This document shows, piece by piece, positions 20,331-29,290 of a DNA stretch of 64,000 bases. Position 1 is the first letter of the stretch, and every line of letters starts with the position of its first letter. The notes beneath the pieces are model-generated. The model did not search any database. It had not been told where the DNA came from and worked only from the letters and a program-made list of their open reading frames with translations. Location of the stretch: the NCBI RefSeq assembly GCF_001425605.1, contig NZ_LMRG01000003.1, positions 1 to 64,000 on the forward strand. Direction: 5' to 3'. The DNA comes from Rhizobium sp. Leaf453 (lineage in GTDB: Bacteria; Pseudomonadota; Alphaproteobacteria; Rhizobiales; Rhizobiaceae). Position numbers and translations under genes: made by a program.

Positions 20331-20822
20331 TTACGCCAGCTTTAGCGCGTCATTGTCCTTGCCGAGGATTTGAGACAATGCCTCGACGACCATATTGTGG
20401 TCCTCGCGCTGCGGCAGGCCGGAAACGGTGACGGCACCGATGCAGCCCGTGCCCCTGACGACAATCGGGAAGCTGCCGCCATGCGGTGCGTAATCCGCAT
20501 CCGGCAGGCCGAACTTCGCCTGGATCGTGCTGTCCTGCTTGGCGAGCGACAGGCCGACGGCATAGCTGCTCTTCAGGAAGCGGAAGACGCAATTGCGCTT
20601 GCGGCGCACCCAGTGCGGGTTGTCAGGCGTCGCGCCCTCGAGCGCCGTATAGAAGACCGGCATCGAAAACAACGTGACGTCGATCACCACGCCCAACTTT
20701 CGCTCGACAGCCATCTCCCGCAGCAAAGAGCCCAGCGCCCAGCCGCTTTCGAGATTGAAACTTTCGAACTGCAGCTCGCTTTCCTGAACGGCGATCCGCT
20801 CCAGATCCGCTTCGATACCCAT
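20331..20822 (-). CDS. UPF0303 / HbpS-GlcG-like (heme-degrading-domain) protein
   Basis: A 163-residue single-domain protein of the UPF0303 family, related to the GlcG/HbpS fold. Typical features are GWALGSLLREMAVERKLGVVIDVTLFSMPVFYTALEGATPDN and the HGGSFPIVVRGTGCIGAVTVSGLPQREDHNMVVEAL loop. The fold is sometimes described as heme-degrading, but no heme function can be inferred here. It lies between the ROK kinase and the AGE epimerase on the same strand with 18-bp and 39-bp gaps, so it is probably co-transcribed with sugar genes. Confidence 0.8.
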   Translation of the reverse strand: MGIEADLERIAVQESELQFESFNLESGWALGSLLREMAVERKLGVVIDVTLFSMPVFYTALEGATPDNPHWVRRKRNCVFRFLKSSYAVGLSLAKQDSTIQAKFGLPDADYAPHGGSFPIVVRGTGCIGAVTVSGLPQREDHNMVVEALSQILGKDNDALKLA

Positions 20823-20840
20823 GTGTCCCCTATCCTTTTC

Positions 20841-21737
20841 TCAGTCTTTCCAGAGCCAGGCCGCGCCACGCACGCCCGAGCTGTCACCATGCACGGCCTT
20901 GCGGATCGGCGTTTCGAAGCTGTCTCCGAAAATGTATTTGACGATCAGGTCCGGCAATTCATCGTAGATTTCATCGACATTCGACATGCCGCCACCCAGC
21001 ACGAAAACATCGGGATCGACGACATTGGTGAGAAGCGCGAGACTGCGCGCCAGCCGGTCGACGAAACGCTGGTAGACGGCGGTCGCCACCGGCTCGCCAT
21101 TGCGCTTGTCGGCAATGATATCGCGGCCGCGCCTGTCGACGCCCGTTGTCGTGCGATAGTCGAGCTCAAGACCGGTGCCACAGGCATACATATCGAGGCA
21201 GCCGTGCTTTCCACACCAGCACTTGGGTCCCGGATATTCCTCAGGCGTCATCCACGGCAGGGGATAATGACCGATCTCTGCCGCAACACCCTGATAGCCG
21301 GCATGCACATGCTTGCCGATGGCGAGGCCACCGCCATGGCCGGTGCCGACGATGATGCCGAATACCGTGTGCTCATCCTTGCCCGCGCCATCCACCGCTT
21401 CTGACACCGCGAGACAATTGGCATCGTTGGCCAGCCGGACCTCGCGGCAGAGCGCGGCCTGAAGATCACGGCCCAGCGGCTGGCCATTCAAAAGCACGGC
21501 ATTGGAATTGCGCACGATGCCGGTGCGCGGATTGGGGCTACCTGGAATGCCGATGCCGACGGTACCGCGTTCTCCGGCCATCTGCTCGGCCGTCGCTACA
21601 AGTTCCTGCACGGCGCGCACGCAGGCGTCATAACCGCTGTTGGGCGTAGCGATCCGGTGCCTTGCCCTTGTTGCGCCATCGCGATCGAGCGCAATGACTT
21701 CCATTTTCGTGCCGCCCCAATCAATTCCAATGAACAT
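20841..21737 (-). CDS. ROK-family sugar kinase
   Basis: A 298-residue ROK kinase that phosphorylates a sugar with ATP. It has the phosphate loop IGIDWGGTKMEV (3-14), the catalytic/zinc region IGHYPLPWMTPEEYPGPKCWCGKHGCLDMYACG with the CxCGxxGC zinc motif (about 160-190) and the substrate motif LANDANCLAVSEAV with its catalytic aspartate. Candidates are fructokinase, mannokinase or N-acetylglucosamine kinase. The downstream AGE-family isomerase favours fructose or mannose but does not prove it. It is the first gene of the cluster; the 200 bp upstream lead into the tRNA gene. Confidence 0.85.
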   Translation of the reverse strand: MFIGIDWGGTKMEVIALDRDGATRARHRIATPNSGYDACVRAVQELVATAEQMAGERGTVGIGIPGSPNPRTGIVRNSNAVLLNGQPLGRDLQAALCREVRLANDANCLAVSEAVDGAGKDEHTVFGIIVGTGHGGGLAIGKHVHAGYQGVAAEIGHYPLPWMTPEEYPGPKCWCGKHGCLDMYACGTGLELDYRTTTGVDRRGRDIIADKRNGEPVATAVYQRFVDRLARSLALLTNVVDPDVFVLGGGMSNVDEIYDELPDLIVKYIFGDSFETPIRKAVHGDSSGVRGAAWLWKD

Positions 21738-21938
21738 GCTGGATCAAACTCTTGTGCGTCTCGTTGTTAAGCGGCACCGTAACGGCCGGGTCTCCTCCCC
21801 GTTGCGCCGCACCCTGCTTAACATCGGAAAAGCATCCGGCGCCAGCCCCACACAGGCGCGTCACGGAAAAAGCAGCGGGCGGGTACGCAGGAAAACACTT
21901 GGCTAAAGCTCAAGCCTTTTGTATGGGTTCTTCCGGTC

Positions 21939-22015
21939 GGTCCCATAGCTCAGCAGGATAGAGCGCAGGATTCCTAATCCTGAGGCCATTGGTTCGAATC
22001 CAATTGGGATCACCA
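21939..22015 (+). tRNA. tRNA-Arg (anticodon CCT)
   Basis: A 77-nt cloverleaf. The acceptor is GGTCCCA / TGGGATC with discriminator A and an encoded CCA. The D arm is GCTC..GAGC and the anticodon stem CAGGA/TCCTG, with loop TTCCTAA giving anticodon CCT. The T arm is ATTGG TTCGAAT CCAAT. It reads AGG codons. No integrase or att-like duplication is seen next to it. Confidence 0.95.
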
Positions 22016-22080
22016 TTCTTCCAGCCGACCGGCAGGCGACATTTCCCAAACCTACTGATTGATGAGATCGGTCCGCCCAA

Positions 22081-22108
22081 AGAAAAAGGCCGGGTGAAAA
22101 CCCGACCT
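22081..22108 (-). terminator. rho-independent terminator
   Basis: On the minus strand, a 9-bp stem AGGTCGGGT / ACCCGGCCT with a TTTC loop is followed by TTTTTCTTT. It lies about 130 nt after the broken cystathionine-gamma-synthase-like gene and would end its transcript. The remaining bases between the tRNA and that gene show nothing else. Confidence 0.75.
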
Positions 22109-22236
22109 CTCCGACCCGTCTCGACAACAGCTGCCAGTTCATCCGTGGTCAGCCGCTGGAAACGAATTCCATGAGCGCAATATGGCGCAGCAATGTAACC
22201 GTTTCAAGACACAACGAAAAATCAGGAAATTTCCCG

Positions 22237-23465
22237 TCACGCCGCGTCCAGCGCCATGGTGAGATCTGCAATCAGGTCGTCCGGGTGCTCTATCCCGATC
22301 GACAGGCGGATGGTGGATTCCAAGACCCCGATGCGCTGGCGGACATCGATCGGCACGCCGGAATGGGTCATACTGGCCGGGTGGCTGGCGAGCGATTCCG
22401 TTCCGCCAAGGCTGACGGCGAGCTTGAATATCTGCAGCGCGTTGAGAAATTTGAACGACGCAGGCTGCCCGCCGCGGATGTCGAAGGAAAATGTCGAACC
22501 GGCGCCGGTGCATTGCGCGGCAAAGGTCTTGCCGAGCGGCGACTGCGGATCGTGATAGGGCAGATAGTGGATGCCCTCGACATTCGGATGATCTCGCAGG
22601 AAATTCGCGACTTCCAATGCATTGCTGTTGGCCTTCTCCATGCGGATCGACAGCGTTTCCAGCGAGCGGCCAAGCATCCAGCAGGAATGGGGGTCGAGCT
22701 GCGTGCCGATGGCGCCGCGCAGCGCCTTGACCTGTTTCATCACTGCTTTGGAGCCGAGTGCTGCACCCGCGATCAGGTCGGAGTGACCGCCGACATATTT
22801 GGTCAGCGAATACAGCGAAATATCCGCGCCATGTTCGATCGGCCGCTGAAAAACCGGACCGAGCAGGGTGTTGTCGCAGGCGACAACAGGCGTATGCCCC
22901 TGCGCCTTGCCGATTCTGTCGGCGAGCCTGCGGATCATCGCGATATCAACGAGACTGTTGGTCGGGTTGGCCGGCGTTTCGATCAGGATCATCGAGACGC
23001 GGCCCTTGGCCATCGCCGCCTCCGCCGCCGATTGTACGCTCTCTTCATTGACGCCATCGGCAAACCCGACCGCTGCAACACCAAGGTTCAGGAAGGTCCG
23101 GGCAAGCAGCGTCTCCGTGCCGCCATAGAGCGGCTGCGAATGAAGGATCGCATCACCGGGTCGCACGAAGGCGAGCAGGGTCGTGGCGATCGCCGACATG
23201 CCGGAGGAAAACAGCGCGCAGCTCTCCGTACGCTCGAACACCGCCAGCCGGTCCTCAACGATTTCGCTGTTCGGATGATTGAAGCGGGAATAGACGAGGC
23301 CCGCCCCTCTTCCGCGGACTTGAATACAAAGGTCGAGGTCAGGAAGACGGGCGGCTTGACTGCGCCCTCGGAGAGTTCCGGGTCGTAGCCGTAGTTCAGC
23401 ATCAGCGTTTCGGGATGAAGCTTGTGATTGCCGATATGGGTCTTGGAGGGATGCGGCGCAGTCAT
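22237..23465 (-). pseudogene. broken cystathionine gamma-synthase / methionine gamma-lyase-like gene
   Basis: The gene starts at [23 protein letters not shown] (GGAG 6 nt before) and reads through [21 protein letters not shown]. It then goes out of frame near 23305-23315. The remaining PLP-enzyme sequence resumes in another frame as [46 protein letters not shown] and runs to the stop at 22237. Intact relatives carry about 18 residues between EEG and AGLVYSRF, so a deletion of 3n+1 bases, about 50 nt, has removed them and shifted the frame. The rest of the domain is well preserved, including the PLP-lysine region [12 protein letters not shown]. It is either a recent pseudogene or a sequence/assembly error. 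Confidence 0.8.
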
Positions 23466-23583
23466 GGCGGTCTCCGGCTTCAATGCGACTTTCAGAAGTC
23501 TACATCAAAGCCGCATGCCGATTATTGCCAATGCGGCCCGCATTTTCGGTGAAAATTGCATTCCCGCTTAAACCGCGCAAGTT

Positions 23584-25347
23584 TCATTCCGAGGCGCCAC
23601 CATTGGTCTCGCGCACCACATTCATCTGTTTTCGTTCGCGCGCCATGTCGCTGACGACGGTGCGAAGGCGGGGATGGCGCGCCATGAACATATTGAAGTC
23701 ACGGCGGTCGAGCTTGAGGAACTGGCAGAAATCGACGGCGATCACGTCAGCCGTACGCAGCCCGCCGCTGAGAAGCGCCATTTCGCCGAAGAACGCGCCC
23801 GCCTCCAGCGGAACAGAGCCGGCTTCCAGGCGCACCTCCACCGTGCCCGCCGAGATGAAATACATGGCGTCACCCCGCTCGCCGACGCGGATCACCTTGT
23901 CGCCCGGTTCAGCGGAGTCCGGCCGAAACAGGAGAAGCAGTTCTTCCAACGCATGCTCATCGACCTGCGAGAACAGGGGGAACATGCTGACCAGTTGCTG
24001 CTTCTTTAGCTGTTGCTGGCTTTCCTTCTCCTCCACCCGCGCCTTGACGATCTCGAGTTCGCGGCTGAGGGCGGCCAGCTTGCTTGCGCCGTGGGTTGCG
24101 ACGAATGTGGGGGCGGTCTTGCCAAGCATGGCCTTGAGTTTGCCGGCAGCCCAGAAAAGCAAGGGGTTGAGCGTGATCGAGAGGATCGCGCCGGCGAGAA
24201 TGAGATCGTGTCCCTCCTGCGACAGAAGACCGAGCGAGATGCCGAGTCCCGCCACGATGAAGGAAAATTCACCGATCTGCCCGAGGCTCGCCCCGACTGT
24301 CAGCGCCATCGACATGGGATAGCGCAGCGCCAGCACGACACCGATGGCGATGATCGATTTGCCGAGCGTGATCAGCGCCACGATTGCAAGGACATTCAGC
24401 GGTTGCTGAATCAAGATATGCGGATTGAACAGCATGCCGACGGAAACGAAGAACAGCACGGAAAAGGCATTCTGCAGCGGCAGCGAATCGGCAGCCGCCC
24501 GGTGGCTCAGATGCGATTCGCTCATGATGACGCCGGCGAAGAAGGCGCCGAGCGCGAAGGATACGCCGAAGATCGCGGCTGACCCGAAGGCCAGCCCCAC
24601 GGCGGTCGCAAGCACCGTCAGCGTGAACAGTTCGCGCGAGCCGGTCCGCGCCACCAGCGTCAGGATCCAGGGTACGATCCGTGGACCGAGAATGATGGCG
24701 AGCGCGGCAAAGGCCGCAAGCTTCACCACCGTCATGGCAATGGTCAGCATGACATCCATGCCGCCGCTGGCCGGCGTGGCATGAGAGTTTGCAGCGTGAG
24801 ACACCACAGCCTCGCCATCGCCCAGCACCTGCGCCAGGATCGGCAGCAGAACCAGCGCCAGCACCATGGCCAGATCCTCAACGATCAGCCAGCCGATCGC
24901 GACGCGTCCATTCGGCGAATTGACGAGATTTCGCTCCTCCAGTGCCTTCAGCAGTACGACGGTACTGGCGACGGAAATGCTCAGCCCGAAGACAAGCCCG
25001 GCGCCGAGGCTCCAGCCCCACAGCGTGGTCAGTCCCATGCCAAGCAGCGTCGCCAGAACGATCTGGCCGATCGCACCGGGAATGGCGACACCGCGCACCG
25101 CGATCAGGTCCGAGGCGGAAAAGTGCAGACCGACACCGAACATCAGCAGGATTACGCCGATTTCGGCGAGTTGCGCGGCCATCGCGCTATCGGCGGCGAT
25201 ACCCGGCGTAAACGGCCCGATCATGATGCCGGCAACGAGATATCCGACAAGCGGCGGCAGGCGAAGTCGGTCGGCGCAGTAGCCAAAAGCCGCCGCCAGC
25301 ACGAAGCTGACCGCGACGGTCGTTACCAAAGCCATATCCTGATGCAC
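23584..25347 (-). CDS. CPA2 (Kef-type) cation:proton antiporter fused to a cyclic-nucleotide-binding domain
   Basis: A 587-residue inner-membrane protein. Residues 1 to about 395 form the CPA2 sodium/hydrogen exchanger domain, with about twelve helices; LRLPPLVGYLVAGIMIGPFTPG and SFALGAFFAGVIMSES are typical. A short coiled-coil-like linker (about 410-440) leads to a C-terminal CAP-like cyclic-nucleotide-binding fold (about 447-575) with FPLFSQVDEHALEELLLL, DAMYFISAGTVEVRL and GAFFGEMALLSGGLRTADVIA. It probably exports K+ or Na+ under nucleotide control. The usual TrkA_N domain is absent and the cNMP domain stands in its place. Confidence 0.85.
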   Translation of the reverse strand: MHQDMALVTTVAVSFVLAAAFGYCADRLRLPPLVGYLVAGIMIGPFTPGIAADSAMAAQLAEIGVILLMFGVGLHFSASDLIAVRGVAIPGAIGQIVLATLLGMGLTTLWGWSLGAGLVFGLSISVASTVVLLKALEERNLVNSPNGRVAIGWLIVEDLAMVLALVLLPILAQVLGDGEAVVSHAANSHATPASGGMDVMLTIAMTVVKLAAFAALAIILGPRIVPWILTLVARTGSRELFTLTVLATAVGLAFGSAAIFGVSFALGAFFAGVIMSESHLSHRAAADSLPLQNAFSVLFFVSVGMLFNPHILIQQPLNVLAIVALITLGKSIIAIGVVLALRYPMSMALTVGASLGQIGEFSFIVAGLGISLGLLSQEGHDLILAGAILSITLNPLLFWAAGKLKAMLGKTAPTFVATHGASKLAALSRELEIVKARVEEKESQQQLKKQQLVSMFPLFSQVDEHALEELLLLFRPDSAEPGDKVIRVGERGDAMYFISAGTVEVRLEAGSVPLEAGAFFGEMALLSGGLRTADVIAVDFCQFLKLDRRDFNMFMARHPRLRTVVSDMARERKQMNVVRETNGGASE

Positions 25348-25571
25348 GCGCTACTCCCGACTGCCAAGCTCATTCGTCACTGCAATTTCTCCATCGTAAG
25401 CCGTCTATTGCCAGCCGATAAAGGTGCAGATTGAAAAAAGGCAGTTTATTTGCTCGAAAGCCATGACAGTCCAGCGTGCGGAAACCATAATTGCCTATTT
25501 TTTAATGCAAGGATATAATCGCTACTAATATAGGCATTGCCAAGATTGCTGCACTGCGTCATGTATGCGCC

Positions 25572-26159
25572 ATGGCTTATCTGGACCTCACCATTCTTGT
25601 GATCGACGAGAACGCGATTCGTGCGTCCATCATCGAGGAAGGACTGCGTGAAGCAGGACATGCCAAGGTCACTGTGGTGCATGAGGTCAACGGCATCGCA
25701 CGGATCATCGAGACACTGCAGCCGGATGTCATCTTCATCGACCTCGAAAACCCGAACCGGGACATGATGGAGCACCTGTTCCAGTTGACGCGCACGCTCA
25801 GCCGGCCGATCGCCATGTTCGTGGATCGGTCCGACACAGCCTCCATCGAGGCAGCGGTCGATGCCGGCGTGTCGGCCTATATTGTCGACGGCCTGAAGAA
25901 GGAGCGCGTCAAGCCGATCCTCGACATGGCCGTCAGTCGCTTCAACGCCTTCTCGCGTCTGCAGCGGGAATTGGCAGATGCCAAGTCGGCGCTGGAGGAG
26001 CGAAAGATCGTGGAGCGCGCCAAGGGAATCTTGATGAAAATGCGAGGCCTTTCGGAGGAGCAAGCCTATGCGCTGCTGCGCCAGACAGCCATGAACGAAA
26101 AGAAGAAATTGTCCGACATCGCCCAGAGCGTCGTCACCGCCGCAGGGCTGTTGATGTAA
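25572..26159 (+). CDS. nasT: NasT: ANTAR-domain transcription antiterminator for nitrate genes
   Basis: A 195-residue response-regulator-like RNA-binding protein. A receiver-like domain (about 7-120) has the phosphoacceptor-type aspartate in VIFIDLENP (D57) but only part of the N-terminal acidic pocket. An ANTAR domain (about 133-190) follows, with LQRELADAKSALEERKIVERAKGILMKMRGLSEEQAYALLRQTAMNEKKKLSDIAQSVV. NasT binds paired hexaloop hairpins in the leader of nitrate assimilation mRNA and prevents termination; NasS holds it inactive until nitrate is present. It is followed by nasS, and the matching leader lies at 27687-27812. Confidence 0.9.
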   Translation: MAYLDLTILVIDENAIRASIIEEGLREAGHAKVTVVHEVNGIARIIETLQPDVIFIDLENPNRDMMEHLFQLTRTLSRPIAMFVDRSDTASIEAAVDAGVSAYIVDGLKKERVKPILDMAVSRFNAFSRLQRELADAKSALEERKIVERAKGILMKMRGLSEEQAYALLRQTAMNEKKKLSDIAQSVVTAAGLLM

Positions 26160-26187
26160 CAGTCGGATTGCCCAGGGAGGCAGTGGA

Positions 26188-27492
26188 GTGAACATGATGT
26201 CGAAATCCTCGGATCCCTCCGGCGGCCCGCGCGGCGGCAATAGCCATGTCGCGGCACCCGGCCGACTGACCGGGGAAGGCCCGCGCACGCTGCGCGCCGG
26301 CTTTATTCCGCTGGTCGATGCATCGGTGCTGATCGCGGCAGCGGAATTTGGCTTCGCACAGAAGGAGGGCATCCTGCTCGATCTCGTCCGCGATGTATCC
26401 TGGGCCAATGTGCGCGACCGCCTCGCCTTCCGGCAGTTCGACATCGCCCACATGCTGTCGCCCATGCCAGTTGCGTCGATGCTGGGCCTCGGCTCCAATC
26501 CGTCACCGACCATCACCCCGTTTTCGCTCGGCCGCGGTGGCAATGCCATCACTCTGTCCACCCGTCTCTATGCACGCATGCGACAGGAGACCGGCATAAC
26601 GGAAACCGCAGGCGCGCTGGAAAATGCCCGGGCGCTGGCCACGGTAATCAGGGGCATGAAGGCACAGGGCGAATCCCTGCCGACGCTCGGTGTCACATAC
26701 CCCTTCTCCTCGCACAATTATGAATTCCGCTACTGGCTGGCGGCCGGCGGCATTGATCCGGACAACGACATCAGGCTCGTCGTTGTACCGCCGTCGATGA
26801 CATCGGATGCGCTCGCCGCCGGCGCCATTGACGGCTTCTGCGTCGGCGCGCCCTGGAACATGGTCGCCTCCGAACGCGGCGTCGGCCGCATTGTCGCAAC
26901 CAAGCAGGACATATGGCCGTCGGCACCAGAAAAGGTGATCGGCATGCGGCCGGACTGGGCGGAGACCCACCCGGAAACCGTATCCCGCCTGATCGTCGCG
27001 CTCGACGCCGCCGCACGTTGGTGCGATGATCCCGGCAATCACGACGCGCTGTCCGAAGCGCTGGCGGACAGCCGCTATATCTCCGCACCGATCGGCATCA
27101 TCCGCCGAGTGCTGGCTGGCGAGTTCAATCTCGACGCGCGCGGCAACAAGCGCGTCATCACCAACTACTTCACTTTCCACACCGGCGCCGCCAACTATCC
27201 GCGACCAAGTCAGGCGCTGTGGCTCTACAGTCAGATGGTCCGCTGGGGGCAGGCGGAGCTTTCGCCCGAGGGCATGGCCGCCGCCGCGTCCGCCTACAGG
27301 CCGGACATCTACCGATCAGCCCTCGGCCCGGAGGCCGCGCCGGCGAATGCCGACGCGCGGATAGAGGGAGCGTCAGACGGTGATCGCTTCCTGGATGGGC
27401 AGGTCTTCGACCCCGATGCGATGGCTGCCTATATCGCCGCATTTCCAGTCAAAGCCGAGATGCGGAACATACGTTTCGGCGAGGAAATCTGA
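26188..27492 (+). CDS. nasS: NasS: nitrate-sensing NrtA-like protein
   Basis: A 434-residue member of the NrtA/CmpA nitrate-binding family that lacks a signal peptide, so it should stay in the cytoplasm. The start is GTG (26188) with AGGGAGG 8 nt before; an ATG lies two codons later. Conserved segments are LRAGFIPLVDASVLIAAAEFGFAQKEGI and NYEFRYWLAAGGIDPDNDIRLVVVPP, the ligand-binding region shared with the transporter protein encoded downstream. In related bacteria NasS holds NasT in a complex and releases it when nitrate or nitrite binds. Position right after nasT supports this. Confidence 0.9.
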   Translation: MNMMSKSSDPSGGPRGGNSHVAAPGRLTGEGPRTLRAGFIPLVDASVLIAAAEFGFAQKEGILLDLVRDVSWANVRDRLAFRQFDIAHMLSPMPVASMLGLGSNPSPTITPFSLGRGGNAITLSTRLYARMRQETGITETAGALENARALATVIRGMKAQGESLPTLGVTYPFSSHNYEFRYWLAAGGIDPDNDIRLVVVPPSMTSDALAAGAIDGFCVGAPWNMVASERGVGRIVATKQDIWPSAPEKVIGMRPDWAETHPETVSRLIVALDAAARWCDDPGNHDALSEALADSRYISAPIGIIRRVLAGEFNLDARGNKRVITNYFTFHTGAANYPRPSQALWLYSQMVRWGQAELSPEGMAAAASAYRPDIYRSALGPEAAPANADARIEGASDGDRFLDGQVFDPDAMAAYIAAFPVKAEMRNIRFGEEI

Positions 27493-27657
27493 CCGACCGT
27501 CCTTTCGCATTGCACAAAAATTCCACTGCGATGTCGGCAACGCAAAAGCAAAAGCCGAAATTTTTTGCACGAAAACATGGTGGTTAAAATTTAGGCGAAC
27601 CCATGAATTCCGTGAAAAATCATTCGATTTCAATATCCTAATATTTCGTCTCAAAAC
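27493..27657 (+). promoter_or_regulatory. upstream activating region of the nitrate operon
   Basis: An AT-rich stretch between nasS and the sigma-54 promoter. It holds two TGCAC half-sites (27511-27515 and 27566-27570) that resemble part of the NtrC consensus; the second is followed by GGTGG, but the spacing is longer than usual. NtrC control is expected for a sigma-54 nitrogen promoter, so these are candidate but weak enhancer sites. No gene is seen. Confidence 0.35.
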
Positions 27658-27673
27658 TGGCATGCGCATTGCA
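27658..27673 (+). promoter_or_regulatory. sigma-54 promoter of the nitrate/nitrite assimilation operon
   Basis: TGGCATGCGCATTGCA matches the -24/-12 consensus TGGCAYG-N4-TTGCA, with the exact 10-bp gap between the GG and GC pairs. The start site would fall near 27684, only a few bases before the first leader hairpin. This points to nitrogen (NtrC/RpoN) control combined with nitrate-controlled antitermination. Confidence 0.8.
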
Positions 27674-27686
27674 TGACATAAATCGT

Positions 27687-27812
27687 AGCGGTCAATGGCG
27701 ACCGCTGTAAGCCGAGCCCGGAGACATGGGTTCGCAGTGACACCGACGTCGCAAGGTTTTTGCAGTCCGGGATGGATCATCCCGAAGGCGCAATCTCCGA
27801 GCGGCGTTTTTT
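27687..27812 (+). promoter_or_regulatory. ANTAR-type antitermination leader
   Basis: Hairpin P1 is AGCGGTC-AATGGC-GACCGCT (27687-27706), a 7-bp stem with a hexaloop having A at position 1 and G at 4, the ANTAR consensus. A second stem, GTGAC-ACCGAC-GTCGC (27737-27752), also has an A1/G4 hexaloop. Downstream come CGGGAT-GGATC-ATCCCG (27768-27784) and a six-T tract (27807-27812). CGGAGA (27719-27724) can pair with TCTCCG (27794-27799) just before the T tract, so alternative folds are possible. NasT should bind P1/P2 and prevent termination. Confidence 0.7.
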
Positions 27813-27848
27813 ATTGCCCATTTTCCTGTAGCCCGAGGGGACCGACGG

Positions 27849-29255
27849 ATGACCGATAAATTGACGGATGCCATGAAGACAGTGCTGGCCGGGGCGACGG
27901 CCATCTGTTCCGCCCTGACAATCGGCGCCTTTGCCACGCACGCGTCCGCCGAAACACTGTCGCTTGAGAAAGACGAACTGAAACTCGGCTTCATCAAGCT
28001 GACCGACATGGCGCCGCTGGCGATTGCCTATGAAAAGGGCTTCTTCGAGGACGAAGGCCTCTATGTCACGCTCGAGCCGCAGGCCAACTGGAAGGTCCTG
28101 CTCGACCGCGTCATCACCGGCGAACTCGACGGCGCCCACATGCTGGCTGGCCAGCCGCTCGCCGCAACCATTGGCTATGGCACCAAGGCGCATATCGTCA
28201 CGCCGTTTTCCATGGATCTCAACGGCAACGGCATCACCGTCTCCAATGCGATCTGGGACATGATGAAGCCCAACGTGCCGGCCGGCGCCGATGGCAAGCC
28301 TGCACATCCGATCAAGGCCGACGCCCTGAAGCCAGTCGTCGACAAGTTCAAGGCTGAGGGCAAGCCATTCAATCTCGGCATGGTCTTCCCGGTTTCCACC
28401 CATAACTACGAACTGCGCTACTGGCTGGCATCCGGCGGCATCAATCCCGGTTACTATTCGCCGGCCGACGTTTCCGGCCAGATCATGGGCGACGCGCTTC
28501 TGTCCGTGACGCCGCCGCCGCAGATGCCGGCAACGCTCGAAGCCGGAACGATCCTCGGCTATTCCGTCGGCGAACCCTGGAACCAGGCCGCCGTCTTCAA
28601 GGGCATCGGCGTTCCCGTCGTCACCGACTATGAAATCTGGAAGAACAATCCGGAAAAGGTGTTCGGCCTGACAGAAGAGTTCGTTGAGCAGAACCCCAAC
28701 ACGACGCTCGCCTTGACCAAGGCACTGATCCGCGCAGCGCAGTGGCTTGACGAAAACAACAATGCCAACCGAGCCGAGGCCGTCGAAATCCTCTCCCGCA
28801 AGGAATATGTCGGCGCCGACGCCAAGGTCATCGCCAATTCCATGACCGGAACCTTCGAATACGAGAAGGGCGACAAGCGCGACATCCCGGACTTCAACGT
28901 CTTCTTCCGCCATAACGCCACCTATCCCTTCTACTCCGACGCCATCTGGTACCTGACGCAGATGCGCCGCTGGGGCCAGATTCCGGAATTCAAGGACGAC
29001 GTCTGGTACGCCGAAACGGCCAAGTCCGTCTACAAGCCTGATGTCTACCTGAAAGCCGCCAAGATGCTGGTCGAGGAAGGCAAGGCCAAGGATGCCGACT
29101 TCCCTTGGAACAGCGATGGCTACAAGCCAGCGACCACCGATTTCATCGACGGCGTCAGCTACGACGGCAAGCAGCCCAATGCCTACATCGACAGCCTGAA
29201 ACTCGGCCTTAAGGGCCAGCAGAAAGTCGAAGGCTCCGAGATCGTCGGCGGCTGA
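27849..29255 (+). CDS. nrtA: NrtA-type periplasmic nitrate-binding protein
   Basis: A 468-residue binding protein of the NrtA/CmpA family. It has an N-terminal signal segment (about 8-36, ending HASA-ETLS) and family motifs [28 protein letters not shown] and [26 protein letters not shown]. It delivers nitrate, and probably nitrite, to the membrane complex encoded next. Its mature part resembles NasS, its cytosolic sensor paralogue. It is the first gene after the antitermination leader, so it is under NasT control. Other names for this position are nasF. Confidence 0.92.
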   Translation: MTDKLTDAMKTVLAGATAICSALTIGAFATHASAETLSLEKDELKLGFIKLTDMAPLAIAYEKGFFEDEGLYVTLEPQANWKVLLDRVITGELDGAHMLAGQPLAATIGYGTKAHIVTPFSMDLNGNGITVSNAIWDMMKPNVPAGADGKPAHPIKADALKPVVDKFKAEGKPFNLGMVFPVSTHNYELRYWLASGGINPGYYSPADVSGQIMGDALLSVTPPPQMPATLEAGTILGYSVGEPWNQAAVFKGIGVPVVTDYEIWKNNPEKVFGLTEEFVEQNPNTTLALTKALIRAAQWLDENNNANRAEAVEILSRKEYVGADAKVIANSMTGTFEYEKGDKRDIPDFNVFFRHNATYPFYSDAIWYLTQMRRWGQIPEFKDDVWYAETAKSVYKPDVYLKAAKMLVEEGKAKDADFPWNSDGYKPATTDFIDGVSYDGKQPNAYIDSLKLGLKGQQKVEGSEIVGG

Positions 29256-29290
29256 TCCACCTTTTCCCGATACCTACAAGGCAAGCTTAA

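Noticed and set aside
21939-22015. tRNA-Arg as integration site of a mobile element
   Set aside because: No integrase, no duplicated tRNA 3' end and no change in base composition next to it.
27711-27736. GAGCCC/GGGTTC hairpin as the second ANTAR stem
   Set aside because: Its loop is eight bases (or a G-starting six after wobble pairing) and lacks the A1/G4 pattern, so the GTGAC/GTCGC stem is the better candidate.
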